Shown here: positions 1-9,842 of the stretch, piece by piece
Numbering within the stretch: position 1 is the stretch's first letter
Layout of the letters: each line of letters begins with the position of its first letter
Assembly (NCBI GenBank): GCA_900642245.1
Contig: CAAAJI010000198.1
Location: forward strand, 49,859 to 66,017
DNA length: 16,159 bases
Origin: Fragilaria radians
Lineage: Eukaryota > Bacillariophyta > Fragilariophyceae > Fragilariales > Fragilariaceae
Direction: 5' to 3'
Position numbers and translations under genes: made by a program
Notes under the pieces: model-generated
The model's input: only the letters and a program-made list of their open reading frames with translations
Database searches by the model: none
What the model was told of the DNA's origin: nothing

Positions 1-544
1 GGGTGACCATTCACCATTCGTGTGGCAAGAAAGTCATTAATGACTGTCACAATATTGTGAAGAAACGTTGAATAAAGCAAAAATCTAATGGTTGTCGACT
101 GAAAAAGGAAATACTGCTGGTAATCATAGTGCCAACTAGCAGATCGTACTGGATGAGAAAACCATTTTTGCGATTTGAAAAGTGCTGGCTAGGATTTTAC
201 GTACTTTTAAATGATATATGTTTCCAGGATTAACGAATATTTGAAGACATACTCTCAGTATAGTGCAAGACAATGTACCATGTGAAAATTATGTCTCTAT
301 CACAGGATACCTCACGCGAAACGAGAGTGAATTCGTATTAGCATGCAGAGGAAACGTGAAGATTGAGGCAATAGAATCCAATTCTTTCAAACTTCTTTCA
401 TTCCACTTTGCCTTGAAAACATAGAAACAGACAAAACTGCATGGCGATGAAAATTGATGCCTTCCTTTAACTCTTCACTTCTACTATATGGATGGCAATT
501 CATTGAGATATCTCACAAGATTATTGTAATTTTCCTCCTTAAAT
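1..544. other. Non-coding stretch downstream of the LRR fossil
   Basis: I see no coding signal on either strand. It is AT-rich unique sequence lying beyond the 3' end of the degenerate LRR gene that follows on the minus strand. A GCATGC palindrome occurs near 343 without any clear partner. Confidence 0.5.
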
Positions 545-2553
545 AATTTTTGTCACAAAGAATATTTTGTTCTGTACAGCATGTACATTTCAATTTGCAT
601 CCCAAATTAGCATTTGAAAATTTCAGCACTTGAAGCTCAAAAATCTCATGGGAAACGATAGGATTAGAAATTATTTTCCGATAGATCAAACATTCTTTCA
701 ACTGCAGTGAGTAAGATCTAAATCTACATTCCCTTTTCGAGCATTACACATACCAAGTAGAGAAAGGTCTCCCAGATTTGTTGGAATAAAACCATACAAG
801 AGATTATTTTTCAGATCTGGATGATAAAGCTGTGAATAAAGTCTTCCAATTTCACATGGAACAGTTCCACTTAACTCATTATCTGATAAATCCAGGGAAT
901 TAGATCAATACCAATCAAGAGGAATAAGAAAGGGAAAAAATGCTGAAAGTGCTGCATCAATATTACTCACTCAATGGAGACATGAGTCCAATTGTAGTTG
1001 GTATGACACACTTCAATCTGTTGGATTAATGGTCTAGAAGCTTCATAACGCTGGAAAATGAAAGTTCCCAAGGAATCCGTCCCTTTTAGTGATTATTTGC
1101 CAGATTCATTATTCCTAAAAACTCAATATGTGAGAAAGGGATACAAGAGAATTGGCAATAATAATGTTCTTACCCAAAGTTACTGTGTTGAAATGGCACA
1201 ATGGTATTGTTCCAGGCAAGGAATTAGGATGAATCATGAGAATAGCTGAAATATCAGTTTTTGATGGATAAGAGCAAAACACATTTTCATATCTCCTTGA
1301 AACACACACCTAAATTTGTAAATTGGAAAATTTGAGGAGATATTACTCTGTCAAATTCATTTCCTGACAAGTCAATATAGGCGTTTCATTGGAGTGATAA
1401 GGAGAATCACCAAAAGGTGTTTCCAATCTATACACACCTAAATTTGAAATTGGAAATAATGGCATTAATCCTGTGAAATGATTATTTGCTGTCAAGTTTG
1501 GAGTATATCAATGCAAAATCAGCTCAACCCATAAGATATCATTCAAAGTTAAAGTACATACCAAAGGACACAAACTCAAGACTTATCCATTCAAAATTCA
1601 ATTGAATTGTACCCCTTAAATGTTTATTTGAAAATCAACATAATCAAGGGATGAAATGTATGTGAGATGTGACGGAAATTCTCCTTTGATCTGATTATGT
1701 GAGAGATTCAAAACTCTTAGGCTAGGTATATCATGTTTGAACAAAGTGAAAGGAATCCAGCTTGTAACCTGATAATGAGATATTGTTATTTCAAGGCACC
1801 AAATAAATACATTGTATGAAAGTCCAAAACTTCCAGAGAAAACTGTATTACTGAAAGAAGTTGAAAATGATGAGCTTGATGATAATCATCTTCATGATCT
1901 ATAAAGGTAAACAAAATAAAAGATATGGGATTGTGACTGAGAGAAGATTGCTTCTGAGATCCAATCTATTCAATGATGTCATGCTTGATATGGACTTGTG
2001 GAGAGTACATGTACGATTGTTATCATGTAGATCTAGAATACAAAGGTAACTTCATTGAAACAGATTGGAAGAGATTGTATCATACAGCTGATTCTGGCAG
2101 AATTTGACTTGCTGTAGGTTGCAAGCATTTGAAATATTTGGAGGTAATAAACTAAAATTTAAATTTGATGATCAAATTCCTTTAACTCCTTGAGATCAAA
2201 ATTCTGGATGGAATAGTTCGACTTATTGAATTTTTTGAAAGCCTTAGCACTTCCAACTGTGAAAGCAGTCCTATCTGCCATAGAAGCTTGCCTTGTAGAC
2301 CATTCCGTGTCTCATCAAGTTCAATTATTACAAGGTCCTCATTGCAATCAACTTTGCATTTATCTCCGTACTCCCATCACATGCATGAGCCTGTGGATGC
2401 ATCCAGTTCTGTTGCTGCAACCAATCATTACCCAATGTGCTAAAGTAAAAAGTACTATGGTGTTTCTTTGAACAAATGATCGGCCAAAATCATTGTGAAT
2501 CACTTTGTCCTCTTCTGCGAGCCATGCAAGTGCCTGGCGTTGACCAGAGATTT
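545..2553 (-). pseudogene. Degenerate diatom-type leucine-rich-repeat protein gene
   Basis: Read on the minus strand, all the parts of an LRR protein appear in order but in shifting frames with stops. Near 2550-2500 is the N-terminal block QRQALAWLAEED. Near 2440-2390 is FSTLGNDWLQQQNW followed by a His/Cys pair, in a different frame. The repeats follow: ELDETRNGLQGKLLWQIG and LEVLRLSKNSIS (about 2340-2215), LPPNISNACNLQQVKF (2150-2055), LRVLNLSHNQIKGEFPS (1735-1665), a repeat around NHFTG (1500-1425), YIDLSGNEFD (1380-1310), SLDLSDNELSGTVPCEIG (900-830) and NNLLYGFIPTNLGDLSLL (800-745). The end is a Cys cap, CKLKCTCCTEQ (600-565). The L-x-x-L-x-L-x-x-N-x-[LI]-x-G pattern is the plant-type LRR consensus. 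Intact relatives are usually membrane or secreted recognition proteins. At least one indel lies in a T-run near 2445, and in-frame stops occur near 1620. It is non-functional as read; a few introns cannot explain so many breaks. Confidence 0.88.
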
Positions 2554-4513
2554 TTCAAAGTTTATTTTAGAAGGCAGTATGGAAAAAAGATACCCAAGTT
2601 GAAAGCCATTAAATTGAGAGAAGAGTTGAGTTTGTGATTTGATGTTCACATTAAAGCGTTCATATAATCATGCAACAAAGGAACAGACCCAGTCTTGACA
2701 CTTAGTGATACAAAATGCAGCCATTGTGCAGAATCATGCCTTATGGATGCACAAGTTGAAAGAAGACCAAAATAGAGATTATCAAGCTTTGCAGAATCTT
2801 TGCAAGAAATCTAAGCGGATGATGATCAATCGTCTTGAACTATTGAGATGAAACAATTAGCAGAAAATGATGTTATTAATATATTAAGAAATGGATTGCG
2901 GAAGCATCAAATGCTTGTTTGGCAATATAATTCAAAAACAGTGAGCTTCCAAATATACTTTGTTTCGTAATGATTTAGGATTGCTTGGTTGTACCCTTTC
3001 GGAATCTTCGGTAGTAAGAAATGGTATGCAGCGACAATTGAAGGATAGTATTGCTGCTTTAATTCTCTAAAATGAAAGGTTTGATCTAAAATCATCATGT
3101 TTCTCTGATCATAAGCGAGATATTACAGAATGGTTTCTGGATTGGAGTTGCAACAATTTTATCTTCATCTTCGACAAACCAACGTTCAGATATGTATTAA
3201 ATGCTAGAAAAGGATGTGTTTCCGTTGAAGATTCTTGTTGTTGTATATTGGATGATATTTGTAGTTTTGAAAGCAAGGGAGGGTAAAGATAGAGCCTGTA
3301 GGTATATGAATAAGCGAAAGGATCCGCTTTTCTTTTCCTGGACTTTTGAACGAAGCAGGTACTGAAATTGAGGAACTCAATTTTGCAGGGAAAGGCCTAC
3401 GGTGTATCAAATATGAGAAAACATTTATGCTGACAACGCTACAGAGATCAATAGCGATGGCAAAGCAACGGCTCAAAGAGTAGAGAAAGTCCTAAATTTG
3501 GTTTGCCATTTGTCATGCTAAACTTTTGGTTAGAAAATTGCCCTGATACTGCGATTCTCAAATTGAGTAGATGTTTCAATATGAAAAGTGTAACAAGTAT
3601 ATATCCTAGTGGAGTAGGTTTATGTTGCATAGGTATGATTTTAAAAGAAACCTCAAGAGCATTGAGATTAAAAGAATCAGCTGAATTTCAAAGGCATCAG
3701 AAAAATGAAGTAGAATACGGTTCATTTATATTCAATTCAGCTAAGCATTACAAAAAGAAAGGTCGATACTATAGGCAGAATAGTATTCAATCAGGAATTT
3801 ACAGTGAATAGAGAGGCAATTGATTTTAACCTACAAAGGCAAATACACGGATATTACAATGAGCTTATATGTGCTTTCATCGGGGATGCAAAATGAAGTG
3901 ACCTTTAAAATGCGAGAGGTAAAACATCTTGTTTCGTACCAGTTCAAAGTGCTAATAAAATCATCAAATGAGTTGAAAGATGACTGACTATCTTGCTAGC
4001 CATATTCATTCAGCCATAACAGGAACATGCTAGTGTCTCGCTTTGATTAATTGGGAAGACAAGGAAATGAAATTTGAAATCTTTGAGCCCTTGAAAAAAA
4101 TGTGACGTCCTTTTTATGTGCCTTCGCATGCATGCAGTAAATGTAAAATACTACTTCGAATCTAACCCTGGCGAAGAAACTGCAAAACTTGCCACATAAT
4201 TATTATTGTATGCAGTGTTAATATAAAGTTGAAGACAAAAGCCATTGAAATTGGTTAATTATCTTTCATCGGCACAAAGTCTCACCAAATTTGTACTTAG
4301 TTGACATACTGAAAACGACAAATTTTTGGTGACTATGTGAAACTAGTTCTAAAATATAATAATGGAAGTTAAATATGCCATAAACTTTTCATCGACATTA
4401 TGGGATTTCGCCTTTTCCTTTTAGTTTCTACGAAGTTCGAAGACATGCAAACCGCTTTGTAATGTTGTTTCTCTCCGATTTTTTCACACTAAAATCGAAA
4501 TAACCGAATAACG
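2554..4513. other. Gene-poor stretch with one unplaced + strand ORF
   Basis: No gene is recognised here. The longest open stretch with an ATG is on the + strand at 3515-3811 (98 codons). It is Lys-rich towards its end (AKHYKKKGRYYRQN) and continues a partly readable but stop-broken frame from about 3380 (EELNFAGKGLRCIKYEKTF). It could be a fragment of a decayed gene or chance. The part from 3831 to 4513 is AT-rich and is the presumed promoter side of the next gene. It holds a TGACGTC site at 4103 and a GCATGCATGC palindrome at 4126-4135. Confidence 0.35.
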
Positions 4514-4906
4514 ATGGACGCTAACACTGGAGATTCACTATCCCTCTGTAGTGATTACACTTTGATGATAAAGGAGGATTTGTGTAATGCCTTTTCCAAG
4601 GGGAAGCCAAACAGCCCAAGTGTTTTGAGAGACTTTCCCCGCGTTTGGAAACTTGAGATGGATGTTGAGGATGAACTTACTGACTCATTGCACTTAACAC
4701 GGGAGAGATTAAAGAGAAAGGATCGTCGACTTACCAAGTTGAATAGGGGTTCGAGCAATACAAAGCTCGGAATAGAGGCGTTCCAAAGAAACTGTCCCCA
4801 AAATGTAACTCTGGAGAATTATTTTCAAAATGATAAGCAAAGTGGCTCCATGCATTCGCCTCTGGCAGCTCTAGGACCTATGGCAAATCGAGCTAAAGCT
4901 GCATAG
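4514..4906 (+). CDS. Small unrecognised protein A1 (DSLHLTRER family)
   Basis: A 130-residue protein of unknown function. The ATG at 4514 has A at -3 and G at +4, a strong eukaryotic start context, and the reading frame is uninterrupted. Residues 49-56 are acidic (MDVEDELT). They run into DSLHLTRERLKRKDRRL at 57-73, which looks like one charged amphipathic helix with a basic end that could bind nucleic acid or act as a nuclear signal. The C-terminal half is polar and low in structure. No signal peptide or membrane segment is seen. A paralogue lies at 12646-12971 with DSLHLARERMK in the same place, and similarity also extends into the 5' flank. Conservation of the block between diverged copies argues that it is a real gene. 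I recognise no named family; the helix and basic-tail role is inference. Confidence 0.72.
   Translation: MDANTGDSLSLCSDYTLMIKEDLCNAFSKGKPNSPSVLRDFPRVWKLEMDVEDELTDSLHLTRERLKRKDRRLTKLNRGSSNTKLGIEAFQRNCPQNVTLENYFQNDKQSGSMHSPLAALGPMANRAKAA
4661..4732 (+). other. Conserved acidic-to-basic block of A1
   Basis: Residues 50-73 of A1 hold the only block strongly shared with A2. It is an acidic run, then D-S-L-H-L-T-R-E-R, then K/R-rich residues. The corresponding A2 block is at about 12798-12866. Spacing within the block is preserved without gaps, whereas sequence on either side is much less alike. Confidence 0.7.
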
Positions 4907-6575
4907 CGGACGAAAAGAAAGACTATCAAAGGTTAAGGGTCAACATCAAAAACTCGAGAAAAATCAAGTAGCTTGAAAAATAAATATTTGAATGTCAATT
5001 ACTCTACATTGGTTGTGGCTATTAGCTATAATTTAGAATCGTTCAACATGATTGAAGCATTAATGCATAATTACAAAAAAACATAGATTAACGGCAAAAA
5101 AATCATGCCTTTGTTAAGCTGAAGTAATGCAGTGAAAAATAATGGAGCTGGGAAATATGTCTGTCTCTCTTTATGATCATTGCCTTTGAGCGAGACCAAA
5201 CAAGTATTATCGTTAATACCCATGTTGACTTTACAGAGAAAGCCATTTAATGCACATGCAGTAATTTTGTAAGTATTGCAAGGTCGGAGAAAGAAAAGAT
5301 GAAAATGACAGTCATCACATGAAGAAGTACAAGGTAATGACAAGTGAGCAATCATCGATAAGAAGAACCGACCCAAGATTTGCAACTTAATGAAGGAGTT
5401 ATCAAGGTTACTGCTTAGAGCTCAAAGCACAGATATTGTGTCAACATGTATGATTAAGGAGTATTTTCAAGGTTCAAACAAAGGTCTTGAAGCCCCATTT
5501 AGATTGAAAGAAAGTCAACACAGCTATCAGCCAATTATTTCTAGCCAATCTCATTTAGATTATGTGACAGGATATTAGTACCATCAGTTTATTTGTTGAT
5601 GAAGCTTCTATGTTTATGAAAACCAAAATATAAGAAATTATGCCTCCATTCAAGGATTCAAGAAATCATGATTTTAGACACAGATTGCAAAAGTGCGACT
5701 TACCTGATCAGACATTTGAGTGTTGAACGTTGTACCCATGATGACCTATCTAAACATATAAATAAACGGTATTTTATTCTAAAAGATGAATAATGCTATG
5801 AGCAATAATCATGCACACTAAATTGTTAGATTATGAAATTCAGTTTTTACCGTTATCAAAGACATCCACCACTATTTTTGTATAAGTAAGTATGGAGAGC
5901 AAGAGTATTCTATATATTTACAAATCCATTCACGTATAATTAAGGGTTTCTTGGTCCATTTGACTCCTACTACAGATTAGGATGATGATAAGCAATATTT
6001 CATTAGAGAAATTTTGAGATAACTAAATAATACTTGTAAATCAAATCATATGTGTTATACTTTCCAGGAAGGAAATAAGTATTTGTGTGCATGTTACTAA
6101 GACTCAATTTTTTGAATGATGTTACAGTTCCAATTCATAACAAGATTGGGATACTAGATCACAGCAACAAAATAATCAATATTCAATAATGATTCCACAT
6201 TGCGCCTACTCATCACAATAATGGAAACAAGCTTGAAGAGTAGAAAAAAAGATGACAGCAGCCATCTTTTGTTTCCCAAGATCTTACCCAGAAAAGGGTG
6301 TATGATAAGCATTGCAAAGAATGATGTGCAAGCTTAGTGAGAATTTTAGTATAATATTGAACTGGGAAAGCCGCTCAATAATGAATAATGTCTGAAATGT
6401 GAAATGTTGTCTTTCATGAAGTTTTTTTATACAGCTGTGAACACACAGGGAAATTGGCGATGGACGAAAATTGCCTGTCCTTATTACTCTACTTGTACTA
6501 GTAGCCTTTTGTTTTAGAACCTTACGTGTGTCTCGTTGGAACAGAAGGATCGGATGCAAAATCACTAGACAAACT
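4907..6575. other. Long stretch with no recognised gene
   Basis: No convincing gene was found in 1.67 kb. The open frames here are short, lack family resemblance, or lack an ATG start. On the + strand around 5255-5385 there is a partly open, stop-preceded frame with FCKYCKVGERKDEND, which resembles a decayed Cys-containing coding fragment, but I cannot place it. The final 100 bases contain a pyrimidine-rich run ending TTTTAG at 6517, just before the B1 frame. It looks like a splice acceptor, but no matching donor was established. Confidence 0.35.
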
Positions 6576-7139
6576 ATGGAAGGGGAAATCCATCGTACTA
6601 ACTCCGACGACTTTGAGGAGGAGTTAAAACAATCTAAAACCAAGCATCGTCGGAAGAAAGATGAAAATTCTCGAAGGAGGTCTTGTCGACGATCTCGCGT
6701 GGTGGATACCCATTACGATCTGTTCCTTACTCAACATCATCATGATTCTACAATTAGTGCATTGACAATGGATGATATAACGACATTCCAAGATATGTAC
6801 GATAAATGTCGAGAAATTGAATCTTCCAATGATATGAGGTCAACGTCACCGTCTCGTCGTCATTGCGTTCCTCCATCTCCTGCCACAATTCCAACGGCTA
6901 CTGCTACTGCTACTGCTACTGCTACTACTACTACTACTACTCTTGGCGACTCAGGAAATGAAAGGTTGAATACTAGGAAAAGCTTTTATGACTTATTCTT
7001 ATCCAGAGAACGAGAATCGACAATTAGTGAAATAACGTTAGAGGACTGGAAATCATTGAACGAACTTTACAAGAGCATGAATTTTTCCAATTTTAATGAT
7101 CGATCGACTGATACCATCGATTATTTCCAACGTGGGTGA
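6576..7139 (+). CDS. Small repeat protein B1 (two YDLFL modules)
   Basis: A 187-residue protein of unknown function. I chose the ATG at 6576 because it has A at -3 and G at +4. The frame stays open about 35 codons further upstream, but only from a TTG. Order of parts: DDFEEELKQS at 11-20; a strongly basic stretch at 22-42 (HRRKKDENSRRRSCRRSR) that could be a nuclear signal; module 1 at 47-67 (YDLFL...DSTISALTMDD); a Ser/Pro/Thr linker with an Ala-Thr then poly-Thr tract at 107-122; module 2 at 137-158 (FYDLFL...STISEITLEDW); and a short polar tail. A paralogue with the same order lies on the opposite strand at 10518-11225. No membrane segment lies within the chosen protein. The Ser/Thr-rich modules could be docking or phosphorylation sites; this is inference. 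No named family recognised. Confidence 0.75.
   Translation: MEGEIHRTNSDDFEEELKQSKTKHRRKKDENSRRRSCRRSRVVDTHYDLFLTQHHHDSTISALTMDDITTFQDMYDKCREIESSNDMRSTSPSRRHCVPPSPATIPTATATATATATTTTTTLGDSGNERLNTRKSFYDLFLSRERESTISEITLEDWKSLNELYKSMNFSNFNDRSTDTIDYFQRG
6714..6776 (+). repeat. B1 module, copy 1
   Basis: Encodes YDLFL, then a His-rich spacer, then STISALTMDD. It matches copy 2 at 6984-7049 at the positions Y-D-L-F-L, S-T-I-S, T and D, showing an internal duplication within the protein. Confidence 0.75.
6894..6941 (+). repeat. In-frame trinucleotide/hexanucleotide repeat in B1
   Basis: Five near-perfect ACT-GCT hexamers pass into a run of ACT codons. They encode alternating Thr-Ala and then six Thr in the linker between the two B1 modules. 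Repeat slippage in threes keeps the frame, so length is probably variable between alleles. The paralogue B2 has no such tract in its linker. Confidence 0.9.
6984..7049 (+). repeat. B1 module, copy 2
   Basis: Encodes FYDLFLSRER followed by ESTISEITLEDW. It is the best-formed copy of the module and the closest in sequence to copy 2 of B2 (FYDLLLLSREK ... SEVTFEHW). Confidence 0.78.
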
Positions 7140-8750
7140 CGTGAAAGCATGAACAAGTATACAGCGGATGTTTTCTAGTGTATGGTGGTGTGGATGTAAA
7201 CTACTTGCTAAGACTCCTCAATTTAGTATATACTAAGTGCCATCCTTGTTACATGTATTTAGTATGAGGTTGTCCTACTCGGAGATCAAATGTGTAAGGG
7301 GATATAACTGACCAAATTATAATGCATATCCTAATCCACAATTTCGCTGTGAATATCATTATGGAAGTGCTCTGGAATAGTTCTTGCTGTACTCTCACTC
7401 ATGGATGGATATTGCTGTCATATCCTAATTCCCTGATTTGCAGCCTGTACCATTTCGTTTTCGAATGTGTTAGGTTCTTGGGAATTTATTGTTGAGAGGT
7501 AACTTGATAGTATTTATTCTAGGAAAGAAAAATAGAACAATCAAATGTGATTCTAGTCTCATTGACCATTGAACAAGTCTTGGTGAGAAATATGTTTATG
7601 TCAAAATATAATTCTATCACCCATTCCATCATGAAAATTCTTTGATATTTAGTATTACAGGCATTCTAATCAGAATGGAAAAGACCTAGCATGAATGATT
7701 ATCCAAGCTACACTCTACGTTTGAACACATGTCCCATGAATAATAAGCAAGTGGTAGCATTATGTTAAAGTTCTCATCAATGAAAGGACTTGGGTGATCG
7801 TAACAATTCCAGGTGGTATAACAGATGTAGTGGAATGGACAGACCCTCACTATATCAAATGGATAGCAGTTGCAATCAATGTAAGGCGAGTATTGGCATC
7901 AACTTTCATCCAGTCATTTCTCAGGATCAGACTTTCTAATCATCATCATTAAATTAGAGCACACCATGATTTTGTAGCGCGTTCAAAGTCAAAATTGATA
8001 TGCAGTTAATACTATTTCCTACCAAAACTATGGATGCGGTTTCTGTAGGGGCAAAGAAGTTTCTATTGATTGAAATCTTGCCACAAGACTCAGAGGACTA
8101 GAAAGCTAGATAGCAAGGAAAAACGAAAAACATACAGTTGATTACATTAAAAAACGACCATGGCAAGCATGCTTTACAGGTTTAAATGCTGAAAAGTGTA
8201 CATCATTACTGAAAGAGAGGCTTTCGTGAAAGTCTCTAAGGAAGAGGAACTCTCACAAGAAAATATGAAATGCCACATCATATTTCAATGGACATTACAA
8301 AAAAAGTTTGATCAACTCCCATTGGCTTATCACATCATAAAAATACTTAGGATTCATGAAAAAATTAGCCAAAGATTTGTATGAAGTCCTTCGATGAGAA
8401 CTAGGTAGGTCACAACAAAAATGGTTTCGTAACACAACAAACCAATCTGTAGAGGTTTTGCAATTACTAACTTCACGTGCAACAAAATGACTATAAGGCA
8501 AAGTGAGTTAAATATAGAACGCACTCTTACTAGATGATTGTGTTTTTTACGCTTACTGTTCTCAAGGGCAATTAAATTTGAATGATGCAAAACAAAGTAA
8601 AGGTCAATGATTCCATTCGAAGGTTATAGAATGCTGTTATCCGTTATGTTTCTCTGTAGGGACGTTTTTCCTAGTCGTGATTTTTGAGACAAATTGTGAC
8701 TCCTGTAACATTATTTCGAATGGCAGTTATTCGACAGAACAAACATCCTC
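7140..8750. other. Intergenic stretch between B1 and the receptor gene
   Basis: 1.6 kb of AT-rich sequence with no recognised gene. It contains the start-less open stretch listed separately at 7758-7952. Around 8190-8500 there are partly open but stop-interrupted + strand frames without family resemblance. The last few hundred bases should hold the receptor promoter. An AGCATGCT palindrome occurs near 8167, but no TATA-like element could be assigned with confidence. Confidence 0.4.
7758..7952 (+). other. Open frame without a start codon, protein-like
   Basis: 64 sense codons lie between stops at 7755 and 7950, with no in-frame ATG. The translation is unlike the low-complexity noise around it: it includes IVTIPGGITDVVEWTDPH and then YIKWIAVAINVRRVL. 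Residue use is balanced, with Trp, Gly and Pro. It may be an internal exon or a surviving fragment of a decayed gene. I do not recognise the family, and no splice sites were established. Confidence 0.22.
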
Positions 8751-9842
8751 ATGACCCGAATGAATTTCCATCAAGAGCTGATAGTGGCCATTGCCACGAT
8801 GGCCGCGGGTTTCTTGTCTATGTTTGGATCAGGAAGTATCATTTACAATATTATTCGCAATAAGAAGTATACGAGAGATACTTATCATCGACTTTTGTTA
8901 GGAGCATGTATCACCGATTTCGTTAGCTCAGTTGGCTGGTTCATGGCTCCATTGGCACCTCCTCAAGAAAGCAGTCCACGAGTACTTCCAATCGGCAATG
9001 TAGCAAGCTGTTCTACTCAAGCATATTTCATCCAGGTTGGAGTTGGGTTTATGGTCTACAATGCATGTCTAAGTATTTATTACGTATTGACTATTCGATA
9101 CAATGTAACCGAAAAGATGATGTCTCGAAGGGAAATATATATGCATGGCATATCCTTGTTGTGGGGATTTGGAATTTCTATCATTCCAATTCCCTTGGAG
9201 ATATACAACGAACTCGGGGTAGGGACTGGCTGCTGGCTTGGTCGTTTTCCTCAATATTGTGATGCTATTGATAGCATCGTCCCATGTGCTCGTGGAGCAA
9301 GCGTGGATCCATCCATTGTTGGTTACATTATCGGTGGATTTCCAAGTATTATGTCCTTGATCATCGTGATTGTATGCAATCGATTGGTGTATAATTCTGT
9401 CAAGAAAAACTCTGAGACTACACGACGCTTTTCCATAGGTAACGATCGATTGCAAAAGCGAACCGAGGCCATCGCATCGCAGGCAACGTGGTATGTATTA
9501 GTTTTCCTCAACTCTATGTTCTGGCAATTACTGCTGCGGATCCTAGATGGCCTCGATGTCATCACTGATGACAATGAATCTGTCTTCACACCACTAATTG
9601 TTTTAGCTGCATTTTTCAGTGGTTTTTCTGGCTTTGGATTCTTATTGGTTTACATAAGACCTCGGTACATCCGGTACCGATCCAGAAAGGTGTCACATTT
9701 TGCATCAGTCATGGCTGCCCTATCGTTTCGGAAGCCAAAAGGATTGCCTCCACGATGTCGTGCATCATCAAATTATGCATCATCTGATGGAATTCCTAAC
9801 GATATCCCGAATGAATTGCAAGCTGGAGGCAACCTGAATTAA
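8751..9842 (+). CDS. GPCR-like seven-transmembrane receptor
   Basis: A 363-residue integral membrane protein, probably a surface or endomembrane receptor; the ligand is unknown. Seven hydrophobic segments lie at about residues 10-35, 47-69, 88-116, 129-152, 187-215, 245-266 and 278-302. Cys87 at the top of helix 3 and Cys161, Cys170 and Cys179 in the second extracellular loop could form the usual stabilising disulphide. Loop 3 is basic and holds RRFS at 225-228, a protein kinase A-type site, just before helix 6. Helix 7 runs into YIRPRY at 301-306 and a basic 60-residue tail. This fits the cAMP-receptor/secretin-like group of protist GPCRs better than rhodopsin: there is no D-R-Y after helix 3 and no N-P-x-x-Y. 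The frame is intact with no intron. Start: ATG 8751 (C at -3, weak); ATG 8760 is an alternative nine bases on. It sits between paralogues B1 and B2. Confidence 0.87.
   Translation: MTRMNFHQELIVAIATMAAGFLSMFGSGSIIYNIIRNKKYTRDTYHRLLLGACITDFVSSVGWFMAPLAPPQESSPRVLPIGNVASCSTQAYFIQVGVGFMVYNACLSIYYVLTIRYNVTEKMMSRREIYMHGISLLWGFGISIIPIPLEIYNELGVGTGCWLGRFPQYCDAIDSIVPCARGASVDPSIVGYIIGGFPSIMSLIIVIVCNRLVYNSVKKNSETTRRFSIGNDRLQKRTEAIASQATWYVLVFLNSMFWQLLLRILDGLDVITDDNESVFTPLIVLAAFFSGFSGFGFLLVYIRPRYIRYRSRKVSHFASVMAALSFRKPKGLPPRCRASSNYASSDGIPNDIPNELQAGGNLN

Noticed and set aside
3503..3811. 102-codon + strand open frame
   Set aside because: Not accepted as a gene: the TTG start is not usable, the first ATG is at 3515, and no family is recognised. 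It is kept only as a note within the gene-poor stretch.
5071..5385. 104-codon minus-strand open frame
   Set aside because: It has no recognisable domain. The opposite strand looks more like decayed coding sequence (FCKYCKVGERKDEND), so the minus frame is probably a shadow or chance.
6471..6575. N-terminal extension of B1 with a hydrophobic, signal-anchor-like segment
   Set aside because: It starts at TTG, not ATG, and has no counterpart in B2. ATG 6576 has an ideal start context. The hydrophobic run is a product of a pyrimidine-rich non-coding stretch.
9065..9589. Open frames on both strands inside the receptor gene
   Set aside because: They overlap the intact seven-helix reading frame and have no independent start context or family resemblance. 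They are shadows of the coding bias.
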